This document shows positions 21,051 to 31,280 of a DNA stretch of 64,000 nucleotides, piece by piece. A program made the position numbers and the translations under genes. The notes beneath the pieces were generated by a model, which was given only the letters and a program-made list of their open reading frames with translations, was not told where the DNA came from and made no database searches. Every line of letters begins with the position of its first letter. Position 1 is the stretch's first letter. Source of the DNA: Ligula intestinalis (Eukaryota > Platyhelminthes > Cestoda > Diphyllobothriidea > Diphyllobothriidae); NCBI GenBank assembly GCA_036362985.1, contig JAYGXS010000004.1:398375-462374 (forward strand). The letters are read 5' to 3'.

Positions 21051-21664
21051 GAAGGCACCTGCATCAATCTGATGCAAAGACAGTTCAACAATTTAGGTTG
21101 TAGTGACCTGTTTGCTCGGTTGCCAGCTGAGACTTTACTTACCTTGCTTCGAAATGAGGATTTAGCGGTTGACTCAGAAGAAGACGTCTTTGCAGCCATT
21201 TAATGCTGGGAAGGCCCTGGTAAAGAGGACGTGAATGAACGACTTAAACTGCACGCCCCCACTATGCTCAAAGAGGTGCGCTGGCTTCAGACAACTGGCC
21301 GATTCCGCAATCAAATAATGGAGAATCATACAATGTTTCAGAATAGTCTCGGATGTCCGTAAGCAAATGCCATTTAGCTTCGCTATTTGCTTATGAAAGT
21401 CGTCTTTTGGGCTTAGTTGAGCAGTGGATTGCCGCCGTAGATAATGACAAGCCCTCGTGCCCCTTCAACCGTCAGAAAAGCTCACATAACACATTATTTG
21501 TGGCTTTTGGAGAAGAGAAAGAACATAAAAAGTGGTGTATTCTTGGCTTCGATCAAAACATGGGAAAGGCAGGAGTCTTTGCTGACATGGAAAAACGTGA
21601 AACGACCTCCTATAGTTTCTTGGGCAGTAAGCTTCTTGATATTTTACCAAAATCTTTAGCTTAA
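21051..21664 (+). pseudogene. BACK/Kelch protein fragment (Kelch-like family), broken and intronless
   Basis: Frame 1 reads INLMQRQFNNLGCSDLFARL, then LPAETLLTLLRNEDLAVDSE and EDVFAAI, the typical helices of a BACK domain as in BTB-BACK-Kelch proteins. A TAA (21201-21203) then interrupts the frame, which resumes CWEGPGKEDVNERLKLHAPTM and LKEVRWLQTTGRFR. After another stop near 21360 a shifted frame gives VEQWIAAVD and WCILGFDQNMGKAGVFADME, which look like Kelch blades. Kelch-like proteins usually act as Cullin-3 substrate adaptors. The fragment starts mid-domain exactly at the edge of repeat X, has no BTB domain and no introns. A processed or transduced copy is the likeliest origin. The parental gene is not in this window. 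Confidence 0.7.
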
Positions 21665-22159
21665 AATGTTTAACATTGCATAAGCATGCAACTTTTTGCA
21701 GACGTACAACACAATCGTCACTCAGCACAAGTGACGACATAAGATTTGGCAGTAGGGAGAACTGTGTCTTGTTGTGCTCGTTGTTGCCTGATGACGGATT
21801 TATCAAGAATACCGTGAATATTACAAACGGGAAGACTTAATCGCTGTATATTCAACCACGAGTTGAACCTCCTATTGTTCCACAAAACGGATGATCGTTA
21901 TCCTTTTAGCAGCTTAAGTTTCTGTTTTGCCAAACTGTCCTGATTCAGAAATTCGAAGCATAGTTTTCCCGGTGAGAACTTGAAAATAGAAATGCAAAAT
22001 TTTAATGGATCCATAAACTTGCATGAGTGCTCGTCAGTTGCATCCACTCAGTGCGTTAAAGGTTCATGAACGAGAAAATTACGAAATTGAGTTTGTACAG
22101 AAATGTCATAGGTCATAATCATTAAGGCTTATTAAGGCTAATTAGTAAAGAAGGAAGGT
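21665..22159. other. No gene recognised
   Basis: Mixed composition with short frames only. The - strand frame ending near 21465 is antisense to the Kelch fragment and is ignored. Confidence 0.4.
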
Positions 22160-22225
22160 AAACGAGGTGGGGGGGGGGGGGAAAAGGAAAAGGGGGGTGG
22201 GGAAAAAAAGGGGGGGGGGGCAGGG
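22160..22225 (+). repeat. G/A-rich tract (C-rich on the Penelope sense strand)
   Basis: It is made of two runs of about 13 G's and a G/A mix. In PLE-5 orientation it is a C/T-rich tract 3' of the ORF, as is the C-rich tract after PLE-1 (2190-2215). Confidence 0.7.
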
Positions 22226-22251
22226 GAATGCGCAAATCTGGGGGCCTTTAG

Positions 22252-22758
22252 TTACCAAGGCAAGACCAGGTTAACCACATGCTCAAACTGTTTGCATAGG
22301 TCCAGTTTAAAGCGTCTTATACAGGCTGCCTTCAGGTAGCGCAAGATTCGAGATGTTCGTGCTCGAACAAGAACTCGGAATGAAGTTATAGGGTCTAGAG
22401 AATGACCCGTGCCCAGCAAGTGTTCTGTAATAGAGGAACGAGGGGATCGGTTTTCTTGCTTGAATAACAAACTAGGCAGGTGCTCCTTGGCTCTGGCTGC
22501 CAATTGCCTTTGCGTTCGCCCTATGTACTTGCATCCGCAAGTGCATGCGAATTCATAAACGCAGTTGGAGGTGGCGTGCAAAGGTAAGGCTTCCTTAACA
22601 CAAGGAATTGGCAAGGGCTTTGTTGGAGAGCGGAATATGAGTTCACCAGCGCAATAGGTTCTTTCTACAGCCTTGAGTAGGCGCCTTTTAATAGTGTTTA
22701 AGATGTTATCACCCTTGAAGGGCAAGGATACAACTACTGGCTTTTTATGAAAGAACAT
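22252..22758 (-). pseudogene. PLE-5: Penelope linker and GIY-YIG endonuclease
   Basis: An unbroken 168-codon frame carries the Penelope C-terminus: KPVVVSLPFKGDN, LLKAVERTY, CVYEFACTCGCKYIGRTQRQ with the endonuclease Y-I-G, then RAKEHLPSLL and SSITEHLLGTGH. The RT is absent. At its 5' end the frame runs into a 42-bp inverted repeat (22705-22808) beyond which the same coding motif continues on the other strand and then becomes repeat X. The domain itself shows no damage, so it may be fairly young, but the element as a whole is incomplete. Confidence 0.88.
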
Positions 22759-22808
22759 TCAGCTCCTAAAAGCCAGTATTTGTATCATTGCCCTTCAAGG
22801 GTGATAAC
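22705..22808. repeat. Inverted repeat of Penelope coding sequence, 42-bp arms
   Basis: Arms 22705-22746 and 22767-22808 match at about 39 of 42 positions around a 20-base centre. The left arm, read on the - strand, and the right arm, read on the + strand, both encode the KPV(V/F)VSLPFKGDN motif. Two Penelope fragments therefore meet head to head. Confidence 0.85.
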
Positions 22809-23069
22809 AATGTTTCGATTTTTAAAGATTTGGCAAAATCCCAGATGGGTGCCAGATTATCTAGAGTAACACTTTAGAGCAGACAGTTAGACAGAAATAA
22901 TCCGAGAATATTTACCTGCTGGCCATGAACTGAGCTCCCCAATCTACTACGTTGGACAGGTTCATCATTTTTGCCAGTGTAACCATGCCTCTGACATTCG
23001 CTTGTGTCATCTCCGCTTGACTGGTTTAGATATAATTGAGGAATGGCGATGCAATGCTAGACAATGCAC
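22808..23069 (+). repeat. Repeat X, copy 2 (gap edge)
   Basis: This is the reverse complement of bases 1-262 with only a few changes. It ends, like the window start, at GTGCATTGTC (here as its complement), directly beside the N run. Confidence 0.85.
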
Positions 23070-23169
23070 NNNNNNNNNNNNNNNNNNNNNNNNNNNNNNN
23101 NNNNNNNNNNNNNNNNNNNNNNNNNNNNNNNNNNNNNNNNNNNNNNNNNNNNNNNNNNNNNNNNNNNNN
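23070..23169. other. Assembly gap, 100 N
   Basis: Exactly 100 undefined bases, a usual placeholder for an unknown gap length. Frames predicted across it are artefacts. Confidence 0.99.
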
Positions 23170-24112
23170 CGCTGTGGTGTAGGGACTCCACTGATGAGCT
23201 GATTTCCAGTTAAGAGGTAACTGACAACGCATGAGAACCTAAGGAAGATTATATGCCTGAGGGTCAAAATATTTCCTTTAGTGTTTTTCAAAATGTATTC
23301 CTAAGCTAAACTTTCAAAGGGTAACGCTTTGTCTTACGTAAAACAAACCGTATTATTTGGCCTTTATTAGCGTGGTGCTGCGTAGCATCGTCTGTTGGCA
23401 CACCGCAACGCGATGTTCGAAAGCACGTACGCACACCCATCCACTTAAGAAGATTGATGTGCTCCACCTAGAAGCTGCCGCTTCAGCTATTGCACAATAT
23501 GGTGACAACCTAACCCTTTTCACCTTCGGTTTCGATTAATGACACCGCAGCAGGGGTGGTGCAAGGGAACACCACCAAACCCTCTTACTGATGTGTTCCA
23601 TGTGCGTGTGGAAAAAAGTTCGGAATGAGATATTTACATCAGTGCATTTGTAGGATTGTTAGAGGATGAAGTATTAAGTATATATTAACCTTGCTGGTTT
23701 TAACAACAAAACTTACATAAGTACTAGATATGTTTTAAAAGGCCTCAATTGTTGCATTATTTCTCACATGGGGACAGGTACCGCCTGTGCCAGGGATCGG
23801 GACCTATGGCTTGCGATCACAGATAAAAGTTGAATTAGAAACTTCAGATGATGGGATTTTGGTTCGTCCAGTGACCAAATCCAGAGGTTTATAATACTCA
23901 CATTCAAGTATAATTCAATCCTGAAGTATATTATACGGCTCCCACTGAAATATTTTTCCATATAATTGATTTCTTAGCTTTGTGAATCAAAAAGTTTCCC
24001 AACCTCGGCTGTATGGCAGTGGTCGCAAACACCCAAAATATTCACGGTCTTGGGATGCGAACATTCGCCTCAATTCGTGAGAACCTATTAATCCGTCCAC
24101 GCATGAAGATTG

Positions 24113-24596
24113 ATTTGTTTTGCCTGCACGTTTATTGTGCGTTTAAGCAATATTTCTTTCAGAGAACTTGTCGGTATTCCTATTTCCAGCTGATTTGTCC
24201 TTAGGTGTTCGCAAATTTTATCTACTCTCTCGGTAACCGAGAACTTTGTAAACAGCGATGATACGTCTAGTGAGAGCATCCGCATACCGTTTATATCCAC
24301 ATCTTTAACGTCGTCGACAAATTCGAACGTGTCTAGATATCTACGTGGTGCCAGCTGAAGCCGTAAAGGTTTGATTTTTTCTACTGACCACTTCACTATC
24401 GCATAATACAGTGAGTTGCACATGTCCATAATAGGACGCATTGGCAAGCCATTCTTATGGATTTTTCGTAGACCACGACTCACTTGTCCGAAAAGACGAA
24501 CAGGTTTGAATTCGCACCCAGTTTCAATATAAATGTAAGGCCTGACAAGAATTTGTAGAAAGCACACGTATACTCGCCAAACTGGAATTCTGAATA
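24113..24596 (-). pseudogene. PLE-6: Penelope RT fragment inserted in repeat Y
   Basis: The - strand frame reads LRKIHKNGLPMRPIMDMCNS, then APRRYLDTFEFVDDVKDVDI, MLSLDVSSLFTKFSVTE (RT motif A, with the Asp kept) and PTSSLKEILLKRTINVQ. It matches PLE-1 residues 131-250. Motifs B and C are missing. The interruption of repeat Y is clean at both sides. Its 5' end carries a decayed hammerhead-like motif in the opposite orientation (24539-24578), so the insert has an internal inversion. Confidence 0.85.
24539..24578 (+). ncRNA. Hammerhead-like motif (decayed)
   Basis: It shares ATAAATGTAAGG..CCTGA before the core and ACTCGCCAA after it with 2268-2321. GGC/GCC of stem I and GAAA are kept. The core box is CTGACAA instead of CTGANGA, so cleavage is not expected. 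Confidence 0.5.
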
Positions 24597-24640
24597 AGAT
24601 ATTTATTAAAATGCATTTGCAGCATTGTTAGAGGTCGCTG

Positions 24641-25190
24641 GCCGGCTTTTATTGATAGACTCAACGAAACATCACTGTATAGCTTTCAGTAATTAGTGTT
24701 GTACCGATGAGTTCTGCGTCGCCAGTTTTGTAACGATGACATCTGACGTGTGTCACAGTCGAATTACGCCCTGTTGAAATCCCCAACTAAGAGCACAATC
24801 AGAAGGGCATAATTCGGGAATCTACCCGGAGAAGTGTGTATTTTGTACAAAACCCACAGTTGCTGACTCGGGTGTTCAATGCGGCAGCGTGCTGATGTCC
24901 CCGCCTCGGGGAAGGCCCGGCCACGGGAACAGAGTAGCATGTCCTCGCTTTCCGCGTGTGTGATGCAACTCTCCCTGTGTCGGGGGTGACAGTGTCTTAT
25001 AAGAGAGTGTCGAGTGCACTTTCGCCTGTAGCCTGATTGGCGCATTGGGACAACAGCGACCAGTGTCGCGCGCAAGCAAGCGCGTGCATCTGTGTCCTCT
25101 CCAGAGTTTAAGTTTATCTCGCGTGGACAGTCATCGCCTGCATGCGGTCAGAGTTATTAAACAAAGACATTTGTCTAGGCTCGATGCCTC
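24641..25190. other. GC-richer block of unknown origin
   Basis: It is richer in G+C than its AT-rich surroundings, with several CG dinucleotides, a CTTATAAGAG box near 24998 and ATTAAACAAAG near 25157. It separates two Y units. No open frame with a known domain and no terminal repeat was found; a solo LTR or regulatory part of an element is possible. Confidence 0.35.
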
Positions 25191-25269
25191 AGGAAAGCCT
25201 TCAAACTTTGCTAACATTTAGTGCGGCCAATAACCTAAAAGAAAGTATATAGGAAAGTTTCTGGTTTAA

Positions 25270-25995
25270 AAAATACTTACTTACCCATTATGTGTTTTAG
25301 AAGGCCGGGATTGTTGTATAATGTCCCACACGTGGGCAGTAACCGTCTGTGCTCGGGGCCGGGACCTATGGCTTAGGGTCCAGGCGTGGCACTTTTGATG
25401 ATTGCATCTGTCAATTACAGATAAATGTTGAATTATAAACTTCAGATGTTGGGATTTTGGTCCCTCCAATGACCAACTCCAGAGGCCTATAATACTCATA
25501 TTCATTTCTTATTCAGTCTTAAATTGTTTTATATGTACCACACTGAAATATATTTCCAGATGTTTGCTTTCGTGGCATTCCACAGTAAAAAGGCTCCCGA
25601 CCTCGGCTGTATGGCCATGATCGCGAACGCCTACTCGTCCATCCACTCATGAAAACTGACTGGCTCCACCTTGAAGCTGTCGCTCAATCTATTGCACAAT
25701 ATGGTGACAACCTAACCCTTTTTACCGCCGGTTTTGATGGGGCTCACCGCAGCGGGGTGTTGCCGCGAATCACTTGTACTGATGTGTTCCATTTGTGTAT
25801 GAAAACTTTCGAAATAATATATTTCAATGCATTTAAAAAATTACTGGAGACAGCTGGTAGGATTATAGTTTACGACTCAAGGAGAAGAATGAACGAGTAA
25901 ATATAAGTGCTCAATGGTTTACAGATATAGGTTTTAAAATACATGCGTTCCTACTAGATGTGTCTTAGAAGGTCTGAATCACTGTATTAGTTATC
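25270..25995 (+). repeat. Tandem repeat Y, complete unit
   Basis: The unit runs from ATGTGTTTTAGAAGGCC (about 25286) to the next boundary ACTAGATGTGTCTTAGAAGG (25953), about 667 bp. It contains the GTGACAACCTAACCCTTTT block also seen at 23502. Confidence 0.7.
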
Positions 25996-26399
25996 AGCTA
26001 AAAAATGTAACCTGCATGCGTTTTATTCATAAAATACATGCGCAAGGTTCTTTTACTGTGGTAATTTTTTTATTAAATTTCTTTAAGCATTTAGAAATGC
26101 TTTTATTTATTTTTTTCTCTCTACGTTTATTGGTTGCTTAATATTGGAGCACAGGCTTGGCTATAATGTATTTATTTGTGATCCTGAACACAGTTTTCTG
26201 TTTACCCGCTATTCATTCTTGTACTAATTTGGTAACAAATGACACCATCTTCACATTTTATACTTCAAAAAATGTACCTTTGATTTTTAAGACTGGGTTT
26301 CTATTTATCAGCTTTTCTAGGACTGCCATGCATAACCCCCACATACCAAAAATTATAAAGCTTTATTATTCGAGAACTAACTCGTCACGCGGTCTGTCC

Positions 26400-27600
26400 T
26401 GTATAACAGTCAAGAGTAGAGCTCTCGGAACCCCATGGTTTACAGCCTAAATGGCATCCAACTGCAAGAAGTCGACGCGCAGAAAGATTTGGGAGTATGG
26501 ATCTCTATGGATCTCTCAAGCCCTCGCTGCACTGCGCAAAAGAAGCCAAGTCTGCGATGTTCGTCCTCTATCTTGTCAAAAGGGCTTTCTGTGCCTTCGA
26601 TAAAGACTGCTTTGCTAAGGTCTTTGGAACATTTGTGCGGCCGAAGTTGGAGTTCGCAATCCAAGCATGGAAACCCTGGACCGCGAAAGAACTAAATTCC
26701 CTCGACAAGGTCCAAAGGCGCGCGACCAAACTGGTTACCGGTCAGAGCTTTTTACCCTATGAAAGACGTTTAGCTAATCTCGATCTATTTCCGTTAAGTT
26801 ACAGACAGCTACGTGGCGATCTGATACAAGCATTTCGTATAATGCGCGGGCAGGACTGTTGTCTTCTACCTGGCGACTTCTTCGAGTTAGCAACAACGAC
26901 GAACTTAAGAGGGCATATCGTCAAACTACGCATAACAGGGGCCAGACTAGACACACGCAAGTTCTTCTTTGGTAATAGAGTAGTAAAAGCTTGGAATGCT
27001 CTCCCGAGGATATTGTTATGTCCCCATCTGTGGATGCATTCAAGAGAAATTTAGATTTTCATACCCGAAATGCCCACTAAAAGTAGACCTGGCGAGCATG
27101 CTACTCGCTAATTTTCAGTAGTATGTTTGTTTAGAAAATTACCGATTACATTTCTTCTGTCAATTAGTAGGCAGACTCGTTAAACCAACAAGGGTGCACG
27201 ATGGGCGCATCGCCGACACTCGATGAGGTTCGCGTGACCTCCGCAAACTTCTCTTCGTGGGACCCTTGGTATTATGGCGAAAGCCGCGATGGACTCTGCC
27301 TGACATGCTTCAAACACTCTTAGCACAGGTCATCCACTTCGAATATACTCTGCACCCCCCTCCACACCCCCCCGGGCGACAGTTTTTCTCCTTAAATCTC
27401 TCAAGTGGCATTCACACCCCTAGACTTCTAAACAATGCCTAAGGAGTTTTTTCACTATCGGCCCTCAAATTTCTGGCAACGCCACTGTTCTGAAATGTTC
27501 TGCAGATCAAATGCATTGAAAAAACTGTACCAATAGGGAGTTCAAAGGCATTTGCCTATATTTCCCTCAATAAAAACCTGACCTGACCTGACAATTATTT
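26400..27600 (+). pseudogene. CR1-like LINE, 5'-truncated 3' end (family C)
   Basis: It starts inside the RT thumb (LQEVDAQKDLGVWI), shifts frame near 26500, then reads GTFVRPKLEFAIQAWKPW, LNSLDKVQRRATKLVTG, YRQLRGDLIQAFRIMRGQDC, TNLRGHIVKL and NRVVKAWNALP. This is the conserved C-terminal region of CR1-type ORF2 and matches 36200-36740. A roughly 500-base 3' untranslated region follows and ends in AATAAAAACCTGACCTGACCTGAC, a polyadenylation-like signal with a (CCTGA)n tail. 5' truncation and a short-unit tail are typical of such LINEs. Confidence 0.85.
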
Positions 27601-28550
27601 CATGTCGTCCAGTCATCCTTGTCTCTCGTATGTTTGGAGACGTGAGGACACAAGTTGTCACCGTCTCGTCACGGTGTGGGTGGCTTGAGAATGCTTGCTA
27701 TCACAGCCTTGTCTACGGTTCGCGGCATACTAGGATGCATGTTGGCGATGTTGAGTTGGTATTCGGCCGCAAGAGCCTTAGGGCCGCTAAAAACACCTTC
27801 TGTGCACATAATATTGGGTTAAAGAGGTGTTTGATTTACGGTCGAATTTCCCTTTTCTGTTAAATTCGGCTAATATATGTTTGAATTTCCTTCGCTTGGC
27901 ACCAAGATCCTGAACACCATAAGTTTATGTTGAGGGATTTGATTCACTTTAGTACATTAAAACAAATATGAATTTCCTTAATATAATATTTTTGACCACT
28001 TCCACCACAACTAAATATTCATTAACACTCCCTTCCCAAGCATTAAAAGTTTGACCAAAAAGTAGGTAAGACTATTGGGCGGGAGGAATAGATCTTTAAG
28101 GAGCTCTATAAGACATTTTCGCCAAAAGTGCTTACGGATAGGAATCCTGTATTTTTACGTGCATACAAAACACAAATCGATCGGTTTAAGGGCCTTATTC
28201 TTAGAACAAGATGATATGTCGAAGTGAACCTGCTTAAACGTGCCACGTTTCTTATGCCCCTGTTGAGGACCGTCGAGGATATAAACCTTGTTGGAGACGG
28301 AACGAATGCCAGTCATCTTTCAGAATTATTCAGTTCGTTTTAATATATGAAAGGGATTCTTCACCTGTCAAAGTTTCTTCACCTGTGAAGGTCGAGTGCT
28401 GGTTTCGAAATTTCAGCTAAGTCATCAATCTTATATAAATCGATTTATCTAAGAGAAGATACGACTATTAGTCTTTCGTTTTATTATATAAATTATCCGT
28501 AAGTACCAGTACTTACGCTTGAATAATCTGCTTCCATTCCTTTTGTCGGT
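27601..28550. other. No gene recognised
   Basis: The + strand frame at 27630-27863 (77 codons) has no family I can name and no splice-linked partner. The rest is AT-rich. Confidence 0.4.
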
Positions 28551-28685
28551 TTGGTCTCTGCTTGCTTACCTAGCATTCTGTTAACCATCTGTCTTGCTTT
28601 CAGCAACTTATATAAGCTTAAACAGTTAGTTTATTCTGAATTCCCGACTGTTTTTGTGATTAATCTACTTGTTGTTTCGAAAAGT

Positions 28686-29964
28686 ATGAAGGCGACACTT
28701 TCATTTAGTAGGAAGCCTCAGAATTCCAGACCCAAGCGGTGTCTGCGAAAGGCAAACATCATTACGGATATCAGTCTTCAGCCTGACATCAGTATTCAGC
28801 CTGATCTGATTGCCGATGTCTGCAATGAAAAATTGCAGCGAATTTATGTTGAAATTTGGGTCAGTTCTCTCAATCCTTGGGACCCTATTTGATGGGAATA
28901 TCTCTGCAGTTTCCTCGCAGGAATGCAAACGTTTAGATACTCTCGTAAATTTGGTCGCAAGTGAGTCGCAGGATAGACAAAAAAGGTCGTACAATTTTAT
29001 TCTGAAAAACGTTCCGAAATCAATTAGGCCAATGGACGTTGCAATGCATTTCCTCTGCTCCTGTGGATTTAACTATAAAATAGCAGAGGCTATTAGACTG
29101 TCATCTCGCAGTAAAAACCCACCCATTTTAGTCAAGCTATTTTCGCCCATTGAAATAGACGCCATTGTTAAAAAGCAAGAGCTTGTTTCCAAATATCTGA
29201 GAATTGCAATGTATTTCCTCTGTCATGATCTCACTCCAATTGAGCGAAGAATAGCGTCAAGTTCTTCTAATAAAATAGTAAATTCACCGCAACCGGCTCA
29301 AGTTCCTGGTCGTAGCCCTAGGAAGCCCAGCGAGCCATGTACTTTTATTCCTGCCAAAACTAGATTACTGCTCCCCAGTACAGCAACTGTCTCATCCCCC
29401 TCAAGTCACCAGACATCCCCGTCTACTTCCAACTTAAATGCTTCCCCAGTTGCCATGGCTAGTTATTCTGGTAGCCCTCCTAGAAATTCCGAAAGGCCTT
29501 CTACGTCAGGTAGACCAACAGCTTCGATACTCGATCAGAGTCCTCCCAAACCTATTAAATCACCCAATTCAGGTCGTCGAAAGGGTGGGATCCGGAACTC
29601 AACCGCGAGCATGCAGCCTTCCCGAACACTAACTAAGCCTATAAAACAGGAAGCTAACAAACATATAGGTTACCCTGCTTATCACAAGTATCATACTGGG
29701 CCAGGCTTTTCACCGCTTAATCCTCATAGTTACCTTACCTCACCCTCCAGCCTCTCTTTCCCGTCTTGGTTTTCCCAATTTCCCGGTACCTATCAGCAAA
29801 CTCACCACGGCACGTATCCCTATGGCCCATCGATCTCACAGAGCTGTCTCTCTGCAGCTTTCAGCTATCCCCCTCAGCTTTCTTATGTTAATTGTCCTGC
29901 TCCAGTCGATGGCTATTCTCCAAACTTCCAACCAAATTACCCACCTCCAAATTTTTATTACTAA
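28686..29964 (+). pseudogene. CR1-like ORF1 (RNA-binding type), one frameshift
   Basis: The ATG at 28686 opens MKATLSFSRKPQNSRPKRC. The frame stops at 28892, and a second frame, open from 28810, carries on to 29964. It reads RSYNFILKNVPKSIRPMDV, RSKNPPILVKLFSPIEIDAI and CHDLTPIERR, the pattern of an RRM-like LINE ORF1 core. A long Ser/Pro-rich and then Tyr/Pro-rich tail follows (about residues 170-384). Such proteins bind element RNA. The overlap with ORF2 by some 70 bases in another frame is normal for two-ORF LINEs. Confidence 0.65.
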
Positions 29965-31280
29965 ATAAAGATAACCCTAGTTCGATTACTCAACCTACAC
30001 TATATATCATCCTGCTTAATACAAGATCTGTTTTGAATAAGATGGCTCAACTTAGAGCTATTGCGTTCGAGCTGAAGCCAGATGTTATATGCATTACAGA
30101 GTCGTGGACCCATCCACTAATTTCGGATGGTTTACTCATAATAGACAAGTATGATTTCTACCGTCAAGACCGTCCTAGTAAACGTGGTGGCGGTTGTCTT
30201 CTCTATATTAAAGCTATTTTTAAGCATTTCCTGTTCGACCTAGATGCTGAGTCATTCTCGGGCAATTACTGCTTTGCATCCATTATCCTGTCTCCCCGTC
30301 AGAAGGCGATTATTGGATGCATTTATAGTCCCCCTAACTCATCGTCGGAAGATGATGAAAAGCTTTGCGAAATATTGAGGCTGATTTCGGAGTCCGCCTT
30401 TGATGCTAAAGTTATCGCTGGGGATTTCAACTTTCCCGAAATTGATTGGTCATTGAACTGTTGTCCATCCAGATTTCAGCCCTTCCTAGATACCATCAAT
30501 TTTTCAAACTGGTTTCAGTTGGTCTGTTCCCCAACAAGGGATCAGCATATTTTAGATTTAGTTTTCACGAATGACATTTCCCCCCTTTTTGTTGACTACA
30601 ATCAGAACCTATTCCCAAGTGACCATACTTTGATCCATTGTTGCCTTCCGCTTGCTTCTACGAAAAAGGCTAGCACCACTCGTACCTACCGTGCGTTTGA
30701 CCTAGCTGATATTAATTTAATTAACAACTTTATGGACTCACTAGACTGGCAGGAGATTTCCTTCACGAACAGTGTAACAATTCTCTGTGACTTAATGACG
30801 GCAATTTCAAATAACATTTTGGAATTTGTGCCGATCAAAATTTTTAAGCCTTATACTTCGGACCCCACCGTTCCTCATTTTCTTTTGTCTAGACTAAAGA
30901 AATTACAAAGACAGTTGAAAGACCAGTCTACTAGTTCATTATCTGTGCACCTTAGAATCGCACAGATTTTCCAATTAGCGTTTAAGATTCGTTTTGCACG
31001 TGAAAAACAGAGGAAATCTTGCGCACTCAGCGAGTTAAACGCTGCAAAATATATTGCCCAACTGTTCCGTCGTCGGTCCTCCGCTAAACGAGGTCACGAA
31101 ATCCCCCCTTTACTGAATGAAAATAAAAACTTTGTGCAAGATGAGTCTGAGAAGGCTGAACTGTTCAATGCATTCTTTGCAAAGCACCTTACGACGGAAT
31201 CTGAACAGGTCCCATCGTTTCAGCCATGCTCAGTCAATACTATCAGTACCATTTTATTTCTCCATAGAAGTATTTCGTAA
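29892..31280 (+). pseudogene. CR1-like ORF2, APE endonuclease part
   Basis: The 462-codon frame contains all landmarks of an APE endonuclease: LNTRSVLNKM, the catalytic Glu in CITESWTHP, RGGGCLLYIK, VIAGDFNFPEIDW, HILDLVFTNDI and FPSDHTLIHC. After a linker it breaks near 31250 and the RT follows in the next frame. The endonuclease itself looks undamaged. The enzyme nicks target DNA to prime reverse transcription. Confidence 0.85.

Larger units (their letters stand above)
23380..24640 (+). repeat. Tandem repeat Y, units split by PLE-6
   Basis: A partial unit (23380-23722) ends at the boundary motif ACTAGATATGTTTTAAAAGGCC. The next unit starts at 23723 and runs to about 24112. It is interrupted there by PLE-6 and resumes at 24597 (GATATTTATTAAAATGCATTTG, matching 23628) until about 24640. 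Comparison with 25286-25952 gives a unit of about 667 bp. Confidence 0.7.

Noticed and set aside
23190..23225. CTGATGAG near 23193 as another hammerhead
   Set aside because: No GAAA box and no stem III follow within a plausible distance.
23002..23291. Three reading frames running through 23070-23169
   Set aside because: They cross the N gap, so the protein is undefined there. The flanks are repeat X and unrelated DNA.
24764..25075. The GDFN motif at the end of a - strand frame as a LINE endonuclease
   Set aside because: Only four residues match, with no other endonuclease motif around.
27630..27863. A 77-codon + strand frame as a gene
   Set aside because: Composition looks protein-like in part, but no motif, no splice partner and no second copy support it.
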